From assembly GCA_004366205.1 (NCBI GenBank), contig SIRW01000022.1, positions 1-64,000 of the forward strand: a stretch of 64,000 bases of DNA. Direction: 5' to 3'. Origin of the DNA: Actinomycetota bacterium. GTDB lineage: Bacteria; Actinomycetota; Acidimicrobiia; Acidimicrobiales; CADCSY01. The position numbers were made by a program, and so were the translations under genes. The notes beneath the pieces are model-generated. The model had not been told where the DNA came from, made no database searches, and saw nothing but the letters and a program-made list of their open reading frames with translations. Shown here piece after piece: positions 56,338 to 64,000 of the stretch (position 1 is its first letter; the number at the start of each line of letters is the position of its first letter).

Positions 56338-57531
56338 GTGAGCGAGCACCAGCGCCAGGTCCTCGTCGGGCTGATCGCCCTCACCCTGTTCTTCGCGCTG
56401 GCCGCCATCGGCGTGAAGGCCGCCTTCGGCGCCTTCCGGCCCACCTACACCCTCGAGGCCCGCTTCGCCGCCGCCGGGCAGGGCCTCACCCCGGGCTCGG
56501 ACGTGCGCATCCGGGGGGTGAACGTGGGCGAGGTCCGACGCGTCGAGCTCGACCGCGGCCGAGCGCTGGTGACCCTGGCGATGAACCGTGACGAGCGGGT
56601 GCCCCACACGGTGCGGGCGGTGGTCCGCCCGAAGACCCTGTTCGGCGAGAAGTTCATCGACCTCGAGCCCGGCGACGCCGAGTCCACCGGCCCCTACCTC
56701 GCCGACGGCGACGAGATCGCCGACACGCTCGGCGGCTTCGAGCTCGAGCAGGTCCTCGTCGACGCCTACCCCGTGCTCGAGGCCATCGACCCGGTCGACC
56801 TCGCCGTCATCATCTCCTCGCTGGCCGAGGGCGCCGAGGGCATGGGCGAGCGGGTCAACCGCACGATCGTCAACTTCCAGCAGCTCACCGCCCTCCAGGT
56901 GCGCCGGGACGGCGAGCTGCGCCGGTTCCTGGCCGACTTCGCGGCGCTGAGCGACGAGCTGGCGAACCGGGCCGAGGACCTCGTCGCCGGCGCCCGCGAC
57001 CTCAGCGCCGCGCTGCCCGTGATCAACGAGCGGGGTGACGAGCTCGTCGCCCTGCTCGACCAGACCGCCCGCCTGAGCACCGACGTGGCGGACCTGCTCG
57101 ACGCCAACCGCCCGTTCCTGCGCCGCAGCATCGACGCCGGCAACAAGAGCCTCACCGTGCTCCACGAGGAGCGGGAGCAGATCGGGCCGCTCGTCCGGGG
57201 CCTCCGCCAGTTCACGCAGCTGTTGACCGAGGCGATCCGCATCGACGCCGGCGACGGCACGCTGCTGGCCGCCGTCAAGAGCATCCCGGGCGGCGACCCG
57301 TGCGGGTACGGCCAGGGGGTCGAGTGCCTGCTGGCGCCCGCCGAGGACCTCGTGCCCGCCGAGGACGGGGGGGTACCGCCGCCCGGACCCGTGCCGCCGC
57401 TGCCGCCCCTGCCCCTGCCCGAGGTGCCCCTCGACCCGCCGGTCGTCCCGGTGCCCGATCTCGGGGGCCCGCTGCGGTCGCGGTCGGGAGCGAGCGGCAT
57501 CGTGGCGCTGCTCGAGGACCTGCTGCGATGA
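56338..57531 (+). CDS. Mce protein, first of six (MceA position)
   Basis: The 397-residue product has one N-terminal membrane anchor (LVGLIALTLFFALAAIGV), the MCE beta-barrel domain (about residues 37-115: LEARFAAAGQGLTPGSDVRIRGVNVGEVRRVEL, LFGEKFIDLEPG), a long helical region with heptads (about 130-300), and a Pro-rich C-terminus (about 340-370). The helical part forms a tunnel or needle in known Mce assemblies. GDPCGYGQGVECL contains two cysteines that might pair. The GTG start lies seven bases after the permease stop. Confidence 0.9.
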   Translation: MSEHQRQVLVGLIALTLFFALAAIGVKAAFGAFRPTYTLEARFAAAGQGLTPGSDVRIRGVNVGEVRRVELDRGRALVTLAMNRDERVPHTVRAVVRPKTLFGEKFIDLEPGDAESTGPYLADGDEIADTLGGFELEQVLVDAYPVLEAIDPVDLAVIISSLAEGAEGMGERVNRTIVNFQQLTALQVRRDGELRRFLADFAALSDELANRAEDLVAGARDLSAALPVINERGDELVALLDQTARLSTDVADLLDANRPFLRRSIDAGNKSLTVLHEEREQIGPLVRGLRQFTQLLTEAIRIDAGDGTLLAAVKSIPGGDPCGYGQGVECLLAPAEDLVPAEDGGVPPPGPVPPLPPLPLPEVPLDPPVVPVPDLGGPLRSRSGASGIVALLEDLLR

Positions 57532-58598
57532 CGCGCGTCGCCGTCAAGTTCGGCGTGTTCGCCGCCGTGTGCCTGGCCATCACCGCCTGGCTGGCGATGA
57601 CGATCGGCAACATCCGGCTCTTCGAGTCGACCTACGAGGTGCGGGCCACCTTCGACGACGTCACCGGCCTCATCGTCGACGACAACGTGAAGGTGGCCGG
57701 TGTCGTCGTCGGGAAGGTCACGAAGATCGAGATCGACCGGGGCCGGGCCGACGTCACGTTCACGGTGAACGACCACGTGCGGCTGCCGTCGGACTCGACG
57801 GCCGCCATCCGCTGGCGGAACCTCATCGGCCAGCGCTACCTCTACGTCTACCCGGGCACGGCGGCGACCGTGCTCGAGCCCGGCGCCCGGCTCGAGCGCA
57901 CGATCTCGGTGGTCGACCTGGGCGAGCTGTTCAACCGGCTGGGCCCGATCGTCGCCGCCATCGACCCGGCCCAGGTGAACGACTTCCTCGACACGGTGAC
58001 CCTCGCCCTCGAGGGCAACGAGGACCAGGTGCGGGCGACGCTCGCGGACCTCGCGACCCTGGCGTCCACGCTCGGCGAGCGCGACGCGGCCCTCGGCCGG
58101 CTCGTGGGCAACCTCGACACCGTCGCGGGCACCATCGCCCAGCGCGACCGGCAGATCCGCACCGTGCTCGACAACCTGGTCGAGATCACCTCGGCGTTCA
58201 GCGACAACACCGGCGTCGTGGAAGCCGCGCTCGACGAGCTCGGACCGTTCTCCGAGCGCCTCGCCACCCTCCTCGCCGGCAACCGCGGCGAGATCGACCG
58301 GTCGCTCCTGCACCTCGTGGCGGTGCTCGACGTCGTCGAGGGCCGGCTCGGGCCCCTCGAGCAGGCCGTGGCCGGGCTGGACACGGCCAGCGCCGCCGTC
58401 TTCCGGGCCGGTCGGCACGGCGAGTGGCTGAACCAGGTCATCCCGTGCTTCGAGCTCGGCCCGCCCGAGAGCGAGCCGCCCGCCTGCGCCTACGGCGAGG
58501 ACGGCGCCCCCGCCGGCGTGCCCCCCGCCGGCGTCCGCACGCAGGTCGACGCCGTGCGCCACCTCATGGGGCTGGACCTGCTCGGGGGGCGGCGGTGA
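57528..58598 (+). CDS. Mce protein, second of six (MceB position)
   Basis: The 356-residue product starts at an ATG that overlaps the upstream stop (ATGA). It has an N-terminal anchor (KFGVFAAVCLAITAWLAMTIGN), the MCE domain (YEVRATFDDVTGLIVDDNVKVAGVVVGKVTKIEI, LIGQRYLYVYPG) and a helical region. Two cysteines near the end (VIPCFELGPPESEPPACAYG) could form a disulfide. As MceB-type it should join the hetero-oligomeric ring of six Mce proteins. Confidence 0.9.
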   Translation: MTRVAVKFGVFAAVCLAITAWLAMTIGNIRLFESTYEVRATFDDVTGLIVDDNVKVAGVVVGKVTKIEIDRGRADVTFTVNDHVRLPSDSTAAIRWRNLIGQRYLYVYPGTAATVLEPGARLERTISVVDLGELFNRLGPIVAAIDPAQVNDFLDTVTLALEGNEDQVRATLADLATLASTLGERDAALGRLVGNLDTVAGTIAQRDRQIRTVLDNLVEITSAFSDNTGVVEAALDELGPFSERLATLLAGNRGEIDRSLLHLVAVLDVVEGRLGPLEQAVAGLDTASAAVFRAGRHGEWLNQVIPCFELGPPESEPPACAYGEDGAPAGVPPAGVRTQVDAVRHLMGLDLLGGRR

Positions 58599-59635
58599 GG
58601 ACCCCCCGACTGCGGTCGTTCCGCGACCTCAACCCCTACGCCGTCGGGCTCGTGTCCGTGGCCGTCATCGGCCTCCTCGTCGCCCTCGCCATGGCCGTCG
58701 GGGTGCTGCACCTGTTCGAGCGCACCTACACCGTGCGGGCCGAGTTCGCCGACGTCGCCGGGCTGCGGGTGGGCGACGACGTCAAGGTGGCGGGCATCCA
58801 GGCGGGCCGGGTCGGCAGCATCGACGTCGACCGCCGGCGCGGCCTGGTCGTGGTCGACCTCGTCGTGCAGCGCCACGTCGACCTCGGGCCGGAGACGACC
58901 GCGGAGATCGCCCTCGAGACGCTCCTCGGCGCCAAGCACGTGCGCCTGGCCGGGCCGGTGGAGGCGCCGTTCCTCGCCGACCTCGACGACGGCAGCCGGG
59001 TCATCCCCCGGGACCGCACCCGCACGCCCTTCGACCTGTTCGAGCTGACCCGCATCGCCACCCGCAGCGTCGAGGCCACCGACACCGACCGGTTGAACCA
59101 GCTCATCAACCAGCTCGCCGACGTCACCGGCGGCCAGCGCGACACCGTGTCGGAGCTGGTCGTGGGCATCGACCGCATGGCCCGGGCCCTCACCCAGCGC
59201 GACGAGCAGCTGCGCAGCCTCCTCGACCACAGCGCCACCCTCACCCAGACGCTGGCCGAGAAGGACCGGACCCTCGTCGCCCTGATCGACGCCAGCCAGG
59301 AGATCCTACGCGTGATCGGCGAGCGCGAGGCCGACCTCGGTGCCGCCCTGCGCAGCGGCGCTCGCATGTCCGGCGAGCTCGCCCGCCTGCTCGCCGACAA
59401 CAAGGCCGAGCTCGACCGGATCCTCTCGGTGCTGCACCCCACCCTGGCCGTCGTCGAGCGCAACCAGGAGGCGCTCGACCGGACGCTGGCATGGCTCGGC
59501 CCCGCGTTCCTCGGCCAGTCCCGGGCCACCTCCCACGGGCCCTGGGCCGACATCTTCGTGCAGTCGCTCGGGCCCGACGCCGTCGGCGTGTTCGCCGACG
59601 TCATCGCCGGCGTGCTGGAGGGCGGCGACCAGTGA
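58595..59635 (+). CDS. Mce protein, third of six (MceC position)
   Basis: The 346-residue product starts at a GTG overlapping the upstream stop (GTGA). The anchor is GLVSVAVIGLLVALAMAVGVLHL. The MCE domain includes YTVRAEFADVAGLRVGDDVKVAGIQAGRVGSIDVD and LLGAKHVRLAG. The helical part has repeats such as RDEQLRSLLDHSATLTQTLAEKDRTL. It is part of the same lipid-binding ring. The C-terminus (DAVGVFADVIAGVLEGGDQ) is short and lacks the Pro-rich tail of the first member. Confidence 0.9.
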   Translation: MRTPRLRSFRDLNPYAVGLVSVAVIGLLVALAMAVGVLHLFERTYTVRAEFADVAGLRVGDDVKVAGIQAGRVGSIDVDRRRGLVVVDLVVQRHVDLGPETTAEIALETLLGAKHVRLAGPVEAPFLADLDDGSRVIPRDRTRTPFDLFELTRIATRSVEATDTDRLNQLINQLADVTGGQRDTVSELVVGIDRMARALTQRDEQLRSLLDHSATLTQTLAEKDRTLVALIDASQEILRVIGEREADLGAALRSGARMSGELARLLADNKAELDRILSVLHPTLAVVERNQEALDRTLAWLGPAFLGQSRATSHGPWADIFVQSLGPDAVGVFADVIAGVLEGGDQ

Positions 59636-60882
59636 GCGCCCGCGCCCGGCTCGCCGGCCTGCTCCTGCTCCCCGCCGTGCTCGTCCTGGGCGGCTGCGGC
59701 CTGGTCGGGGGCGGCGACACCTACCGGGTCTCGGTCGTGTTCGACCGGGCGGTGTCGCTCTACCCGGAGTCGCAGGTGCTGGTCCTGGGGCTGCCGGTCG
59801 GCACGGTCCGCAGCGTCGAGCCCCACGGGCGGGAGGTCCACGTCGAGCTCGACATCGACGCCGGCATCCCCCTGCCGGCCGACGTCCACGCCAGCCTGCT
59901 GCCCCGGTCGCTGATCGGCGAGCGGACCGTGCAGCTCTTCCCGGCGTGGACCGAGGGCGACCCCCGCCTGCCCGAAGGGGGCAGCATCCCCGTGGAGCGC
60001 ACCGTCGTGCCCGTCGAGCCCGACGAGGCGCTCGAGGCCGCCCGCGACTTCCTGCAGTCCCTCGACCCCGACGGCGCCGGCCGGCTCGTCGAGAACCTGG
60101 CCGGGGACCTGGAGGGCACCGGCGCCGACCTGAACCGGGCCCTCGAGTCGCTCTCCGGGCTGGCCAGCACGTTCGCGGCCAAGAGCGGCGAGCTGGTCGC
60201 GATCGTCGAGAACCTCGACCGGCTCACCGCGACGCTCGTCACGCGCGAGGCCCAGCTCGGCCGCGTCCTCGACGACTTCGCCCAAGCCACCGCCGCCCTC
60301 GCCCGCGAGCGCCAGGCCATCGAGGAGCTGGTCGCCGGGCTCGCCCGGGTGTCCACCGACGGGCTCGACCTGGTGAGCGCCCACGCCGCCGAGCTCGACC
60401 GGGGCCTCGACGTCGTGGGTCGGACGCTGCGCTCCGCGGTCGCCAACCTCGACTCGGTGCGCGACCTCCTCGACGCCGGGCCGCTCCTGGCCACCGGCCT
60501 CGACGGCGCCTACAACCCCGAGTACCGGCGCCTCGACCTGCGCCCCAACCTCTCGCCCGTCGTCACCGACTCGCTGAACCGGGCGCTCGAGCCCCTGGGC
60601 ATCGACCTGAGCGAGCTGTGCGTCCCCGCCGACGTGGAGTGCCCCGACGCGGAGCTGCCCGTGCCGCTGGGCACCGGTGGGGCCCTGGGAGCGGCGCCCG
60701 ACGCCGCCGGCGCCGTCGGTGCGGGGGCCCGCGGCGCCGGCCCCGACGCCCGGGCGGTGCCGGCAGCCCTCACCGCTCGGCACGCGCCGGCGCCCGGTCG
60801 TCACTGGGCGCCCGATGCCGTGGCCGCCGCCGGCCGCTTCCTGCGCCGGGCGGCGGCCACGCTCCTCGGGGGTGCCGGGTGA
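59632..60882 (+). CDS. Mce protein, fourth of six (MceD position), predicted lipoprotein
   Basis: The 416-residue product starts at a GTG overlapping the upstream stop (GTGA). Its N-terminus (RLAGLLLLPAVLVLGGCGLVGGG) carries a lipobox with a cysteine at about residue 22, so it should be lipidated instead of anchored by a helix. The MCE domain (YRVSVVFDRAVSLYPESQVLVLGLPVGTVRSVE, LIGERTVQLFP) and a helical part follow. The C-terminal 60 residues are Ala/Gly-rich. In mycobacterial operons the usual lipoprotein is the fifth member; here the fourth has a lipobox too. Confidence 0.9.
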   Translation: MSARARLAGLLLLPAVLVLGGCGLVGGGDTYRVSVVFDRAVSLYPESQVLVLGLPVGTVRSVEPHGREVHVELDIDAGIPLPADVHASLLPRSLIGERTVQLFPAWTEGDPRLPEGGSIPVERTVVPVEPDEALEAARDFLQSLDPDGAGRLVENLAGDLEGTGADLNRALESLSGLASTFAAKSGELVAIVENLDRLTATLVTREAQLGRVLDDFAQATAALARERQAIEELVAGLARVSTDGLDLVSAHAAELDRGLDVVGRTLRSAVANLDSVRDLLDAGPLLATGLDGAYNPEYRRLDLRPNLSPVVTDSLNRALEPLGIDLSELCVPADVECPDAELPVPLGTGGALGAAPDAAGAVGAGARGAGPDARAVPAALTARHAPAPGRHWAPDAVAAAGRFLRRAAATLLGGAG

Positions 60883-61856
60883 GCCGCCTGCGCCGCGCCC
60901 TGGCGGCCGTGCTCGTCGGCGCGCTGGTCGCCACCGGGCTCACCGCCTGCGGGGGTGACGCCCCGATCCGGCTCACGGCCACGTTCGACGACGTGGGCGA
61001 CCTCGTCGTCGGCCACTCGGTGCAGATGGCCGACGTGCGCGTCGGGCGCATCACCCGCATCGAGCTCACCGAGGACTTCCGCGCCGAGGTCGGCTTCGAG
61101 ATCAGGGGCGACCTCGAGGTGCCGCGGGCGTCGAGCGCCGTGCTGCGCACCACGTCGCTGCTCGGCGAGAAGTTCATCGAGCTGCGCGCCCTCGGCGACC
61201 CCACCGAAGGCCCGTTCCTTGAAGACGGCGACGTCGTCGAACGGGCCTTCGAGGCGCCCGAGCTCGAGTTCGTGGCCGAGCAGGCCGTCAACGTGCTCGG
61301 CGCCGTGGTCGCCAACGACCTGCGCATCCTCGTCGAGACCGGCAGCGTGGGCTTCGGTGGGCGGGGGCCCGAGCTGCGGGCCCTGCTCGACGACCTCGCC
61401 GTGATCACCGACACGCTGGCCGAGCGCTCCGGCGACATCGGCCGGATCATCGACCGGCTGGACGCGGCGGCGGGCACCCTCGCCGGTGGCTCGGGTGACC
61501 TGGACGGCCTGCTGGTGGAGCTGGCCCGGACCACGCAGCTGCTCGCCGACAACCGGGACCGGGCGATCACCGCCGTCGAGGCCCTCACCCGCCTCGCCCG
61601 CATCCAGAACGAGGAGGTCCTCGGTCCGCACCTCTCCGACCTCGACCGCCAGCTCAGCCAGCTCGACGCCATCCTCGAGCGGGTGGCGGGCGCCACCGGC
61701 GAGGTGGCGTCGCTCGTCGACTGGCTCGTGCTGTTCGTCGAGCGGCTGCCCCTCGGCGTCCCCGGCGACTTCGCCCAGGTCTACGGCTGGAACGTCACCG
61801 ACGACGAGGAGGGCGAGGACCCCGTCGAGGTCCCCCTCGGAGGGGCGGGCCGATGA
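60879..61856 (+). CDS. Mce protein, fifth of six (MceE position), predicted lipoprotein
   Basis: The 325-residue product starts at a GTG overlapping the upstream stop (GTGA). The N-terminus (ALAAVLVGALVATGLTACGGDAPIRL) has a lipobox LTAC. The MCE domain is seen as LTATFDDVGDLVVGHSVQMADVRVGRITRIEL and LLGEKFIELRA. The helical region is about 160 residues with leucine heptads. It is equivalent to LprK-type MceE lipoproteins. The C-terminus is acidic (DDEEGEDPVEV). Confidence 0.9.
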   Translation: MSRLRRALAAVLVGALVATGLTACGGDAPIRLTATFDDVGDLVVGHSVQMADVRVGRITRIELTEDFRAEVGFEIRGDLEVPRASSAVLRTTSLLGEKFIELRALGDPTEGPFLEDGDVVERAFEAPELEFVAEQAVNVLGAVVANDLRILVETGSVGFGGRGPELRALLDDLAVITDTLAERSGDIGRIIDRLDAAAGTLAGGSGDLDGLLVELARTTQLLADNRDRAITAVEALTRLARIQNEEVLGPHLSDLDRQLSQLDAILERVAGATGEVASLVDWLVLFVERLPLGVPGDFAQVYGWNVTDDEEGEDPVEVPLGGAGR

Positions 61857-63037
61857 ACCGGCGCGTCCTGATCAACCTGGCGTTCTTCGGCGCGGTCTTC
61901 GCCGTCATGCTCGTCTGGGCCGCCCGCAACCTGGTCACGGTCGAGGCCCTCGAGCGCCCCTACGACATCGCCGCCGAGTTCGACGCCGCCGTCGGCATCA
62001 TGCAGCGCTCCGAGGTCGCCTACCTGGGCGTGGGCTACGGCTACGTCGACCGGGTGGAGCGCATCGACCGGGGCGTGCGCATCCACATGAAGATCGACCG
62101 GGACCGGCGGATCCCCGCAGGGTCCACCGCCCACATCTTCCGCAAGTCCGCCATCGGCGAGCCCTTCATCGACTTCGCGCCACCAACCGACGGCGACCTG
62201 GCGGACGGCCCGTTCATCGAGCCCGGCGAGGTCGTGCCGCGCGAGCGCACCGCGATCCCGCTCGAGTTCTCCGAGCTGTTGCGGGCCGCGTCCGAGCTGC
62301 TCGGGAACGTCTCCCCGGAGGCGACCCGCACGCTCGTCACCGAGCTGGCCGCCGCCCTGGAGGGCCGGGGACCCGACCTGCGCCGCCTCACCGAGGCCGG
62401 CGACCACCTGAGCGCCACGTTCGCCGAGCGCACCGACGTGCTCGACCGCCTCGCCGTGAACTCCACGCGCCTCACGCGGGTCATGGCCGAGCACCGCGGC
62501 TCGTTCGGGCGCTCGGTCAGCGACCTGGCCGACCTGGCCGAGAGCCTGCGGCGCTCCGGCGACGACCTGGCGGTGGTGCTCGACCAGGGCAGCCGGCTGA
62601 TCACCGAGGCCGCCGACCTGGTCGGCGGGCAGAAGGCCAACCTCGACTGCATCCTGTCCGACCTCGAGGTCGTCCTCGGCGAGGCGACCACGCCCGAGCG
62701 CCTCGCCGGCCTGCGGACCCTGCTGCAGGTCGGGCCCCGCGCCTTCGGCAACGTGTTCCGCACCCTCGACGAGGAGCCCGACGGGCCGTGGGTCCGGGTC
62801 GGCATCATCCTGAACCCCGAGAACCCCTCCCAGCAGTACGTCCCGCCGAAGTCGCTGCCCGAGGTGCCACCCGTGCCGGCGTGCGACTCGCCCCTCCAGG
62901 CGGCGCCGGCCGGCGCCCGGCCCGCGTCGGCGCCGGCGGACCCGGCGCCGGCCGCCCCGCTCGTGCTGCTCGCCGGGCTGGGTCTGGGCGGCGGCGCCGT
63001 CGTGCTGCGGGTCACCCGCATCGAGGAGGCGCCGTGA
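61853..63037 (+). CDS. Mce protein, sixth of six (MceF position), with C-terminal membrane segment
   Basis: The 394-residue product starts at an ATG overlapping the upstream stop (ATGA). The N-terminal anchor is INLAFFGAVFAVMLVWAAR. The MCE domain (YDIAAEFDAAVGIMQRSEVAYLGVGYGYVDRVERI, IGEPFIDFAPP) is followed by the helical part. After an Ala/Pro-rich linker a second hydrophobic stretch (APLVLLAGLGLGGGAVVLRV) ends the chain, which is an unusual addition. It completes a six-member Mce set. Confidence 0.9.
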   Translation: MNRRVLINLAFFGAVFAVMLVWAARNLVTVEALERPYDIAAEFDAAVGIMQRSEVAYLGVGYGYVDRVERIDRGVRIHMKIDRDRRIPAGSTAHIFRKSAIGEPFIDFAPPTDGDLADGPFIEPGEVVPRERTAIPLEFSELLRAASELLGNVSPEATRTLVTELAAALEGRGPDLRRLTEAGDHLSATFAERTDVLDRLAVNSTRLTRVMAEHRGSFGRSVSDLADLAESLRRSGDDLAVVLDQGSRLITEAADLVGGQKANLDCILSDLEVVLGEATTPERLAGLRTLLQVGPRAFGNVFRTLDEEPDGPWVRVGIILNPENPSQQYVPPKSLPEVPPVPACDSPLQAAPAGARPASAPADPAPAAPLVLLAGLGLGGGAVVLRVTRIEEAP

Positions 63038-63792
63038 CATCCCTCCCGGACGACCCCGGCCCCGACACCGACGCCGGGCCGCCGCCGGACGGCGACGCGG
63101 CCGGCGGCCGCGAGCTCGAGGCCCAGCGCGCCGGATCCCGGCCCGCTCCGCCTCCAGAACCCGACGCCGGGCCCGCGGACCGGCCGGCGGGCGGTCGCAG
63201 CGGCTGGACGATCCTCACCACGGCGCTCGCGGTCGTGTTCGCGGCCGTCGCCGTGCTGCTCGCCGTTGTCACCGTGCGCCTGCAGAGCGACCTCGAGGAG
63301 GTGCGGGGCGACCGGGCCGAGGTGGAGCGCGTCGCCGGGCAGTTCAGCGAGGCCCTGCTCACCTACGACCACCGCGACCTCGACGTGGCCCGCGACCGGG
63401 TCCTGGCGCTGTCGACGGGCCGCTTCCGGCGGGAGTACGAGGAGGCCTTCGAGGGCCTGGCCGCCCTCGTCGAGGGCTTCGAAGCCTCCTCGACCGCCAC
63501 GGTCAAGGCGATCTTCGTGGGGGACATCAGCGACGGGGCGGCGCAGGCCATCACCGTCGTCGACGCCCTCGTCGAGGGCACGGCCGGGCCCCGACCCCTG
63601 CTCGACTCCTACATCCGGCTCGACCTCGTCAAGGTCGACGGGGCGTGGCGGGTCGACTTCGTCACGAGCCTCACCTTCGCCGAGGACGATCCGCTGCCGA
63701 TCCCCACCGACGGCGACACCCCTAGTGGACCGCCGGGGGAGGAGCCGGGCGGTTCCGGCGGAGCGGGGGACCAGGAGGGCGGGTCCGGGTAG
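63034..63792 (+). CDS. Mce-associated membrane protein
   Basis: The 252-residue product starts at a GTG overlapping the mceF stop (GTGA). A Pro/Asp-rich cytosolic N-terminus of about 55 residues precedes one membrane segment (WTILTTALAVVFAAVAVLLAVVTVRLQ). The outer domain has the fold expected of Mas proteins (VAGQFSEALLTYDHRDLDVARDRVLALSTGRFRREYEEAFEGL, then alternating strands to DGAWRVDFVTSLTF), resembling VirB8/NTF2-like folds. Mas proteins accompany Mce operons and may stabilise the complex. A Gly/Glu-rich tail ends it. Confidence 0.85.
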   Translation: MTSLPDDPGPDTDAGPPPDGDAAGGRELEAQRAGSRPAPPPEPDAGPADRPAGGRSGWTILTTALAVVFAAVAVLLAVVTVRLQSDLEEVRGDRAEVERVAGQFSEALLTYDHRDLDVARDRVLALSTGRFRREYEEAFEGLAALVEGFEASSTATVKAIFVGDISDGAAQAITVVDALVEGTAGPRPLLDSYIRLDLVKVDGAWRVDFVTSLTFAEDDPLPIPTDGDTPSGPPGEEPGGSGGAGDQEGGSG

Positions 63793-63806
63793 GCACCCGG
63801 CTTGTC

Positions 63807-63812
63807 TATGAT
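63807..63812 (+). promoter_or_regulatory. Probable -10 element (TATGAT) for the Asp-rich gene
   Basis: TATGAT is close to the sigma-70-type consensus and lies 44 bases before the ATG at 63857. No clear -35 box. Confidence 0.45.
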
Positions 63813-63856
63813 CCGGCCGCGCCAGCGACCGACGAACCCCCCGCACAAGGACCCCG

Positions 63857-64000
63857 ATGGCCGACAAGCCCGACGACGTCGACGACCTCGACGAGGAGCT
63901 CGACGACGAAGAACCCGATCTCGACGACGACGACCTGGTCGACGACGACCTCGACGACGACGCGCTCGACGACGACGCGCTCGTCGACGACGACCTGGTC
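63857..64000 (+). CDS. Asp-rich low-complexity protein, N-terminal part (runs off the right edge)
   Basis: The ATG at 63857 opens a frame of 48 codons to the window edge. The translation starts MADKPDDVDDLDEELDDEE and continues in repeats such as DDDDLVDDDLDDDALDDDAL, with short units of two to four Asp separated by Leu, Val or Ala. About half of the residues are Asp. It is preceded by a good -10 box. The rest of the protein is out of view, so it could be only an acidic N-terminal tail. The function cannot be guessed. Confidence 0.6.
   Translation, partial: MADKPDDVDDLDEELDDEEPDLDDDDLVDDDLDDDALDDDALVDDDLV

Noticed and set aside
1-64000. tRNA or rRNA genes
   Set aside because: Scanning the intergenic gaps by eye showed no T-loop plus acceptor-stem pattern; I could not run a tRNA finder.

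Overview
The window is very GC-rich (well above 70% by eye), and genes are packed with frequent ATGA, GTGA and TGATG stop/start overlaps. It carries a complete Pup-proteasome locus, a fused F420 biosynthesis enzyme (FbiC), a six-gene Mce lipid importer, HelY, MarP-like and LON-domain genes. This points firmly to the phylum Actinomycetota. The class Acidimicrobiia is my best guess, from the whole gene set and the double-length ThyX-like protein; that is inference. I see no rRNA, tRNA, CRISPR array, intact insertion sequence or prophage.

Layout. 1-4.2 kb: a partial conserved gene on the minus strand, then glcDEF (2-hydroxyacid/glycolate oxidase), with two tiny ORFs bridging the subunit genes. 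4.2-9.2 kb: two small proteins, a LOG-family protein, a cysQ-like phosphatase and fbiC (minus strand). 9.2-11.5 kb: a divergent MFS transporter/acyltransferase-like pair. 11.5-16.2 kb (minus): DUF6941-like protein, FIST protein, transketolase, transaldolase. 16.2-19.3 kb: nagA, a TetR regulator and a GH84-type N-acetylglucosaminidase. 19.3-24 kb: split ADP-forming acyl-CoA synthetase genes, a minimal D,D-carboxypeptidase, a LON-domain protein and small membrane proteins. 24-28.8 kb: sulfur carrier plus TtuA, TrmI, MarP-like protease, NodB deacetylase with 42-residue repeats. 28.8-29.2 kb: a non-coding tandem repeat. 29.2-38.6 kb: ferredoxin and the pupylation/proteasome locus (arc, dop, pup, prcB, prcA, pafA) with two accessory unknowns. 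38.6-47.1 kb: lepB, GDPD, histidine kinase, tatA, tatC, helY. 47.1-51.5 kb: alcohol dehydrogenase, a scar of gene remnants, M20 peptidase, double ThyX. 51.5-53.7 kb: two LysM cell-wall hydrolases. 53.8-63.8 kb: one Mce transport operon (ATPase, two permeases, MceA-F, Mce-associated protein). 63.8 kb to the end: start of an Asp-rich protein.

How the genes fit together. Three large modules stand out: oxidation of glycolate-like acids, targeted proteolysis by pupylation (Dop deamidates Pup, PafA ligates it, ARC unfolds, PrcBA degrades), and lipid/steroid import by Mce. Cell-envelope work recurs (Tat, signal peptidase, LysM hydrolases, D,D-carboxypeptidase, MarP).

A feature of the whole window is leaderless expression. 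About twenty genes have a TAnnnT hexamer ending 6-9 bases before the start codon, and I used this to choose several starts. In two divergent pairs the -10 hexamers of the two genes overlap each other. Promoter calls rest on this pattern only; -35 boxes are mostly not recognisable.
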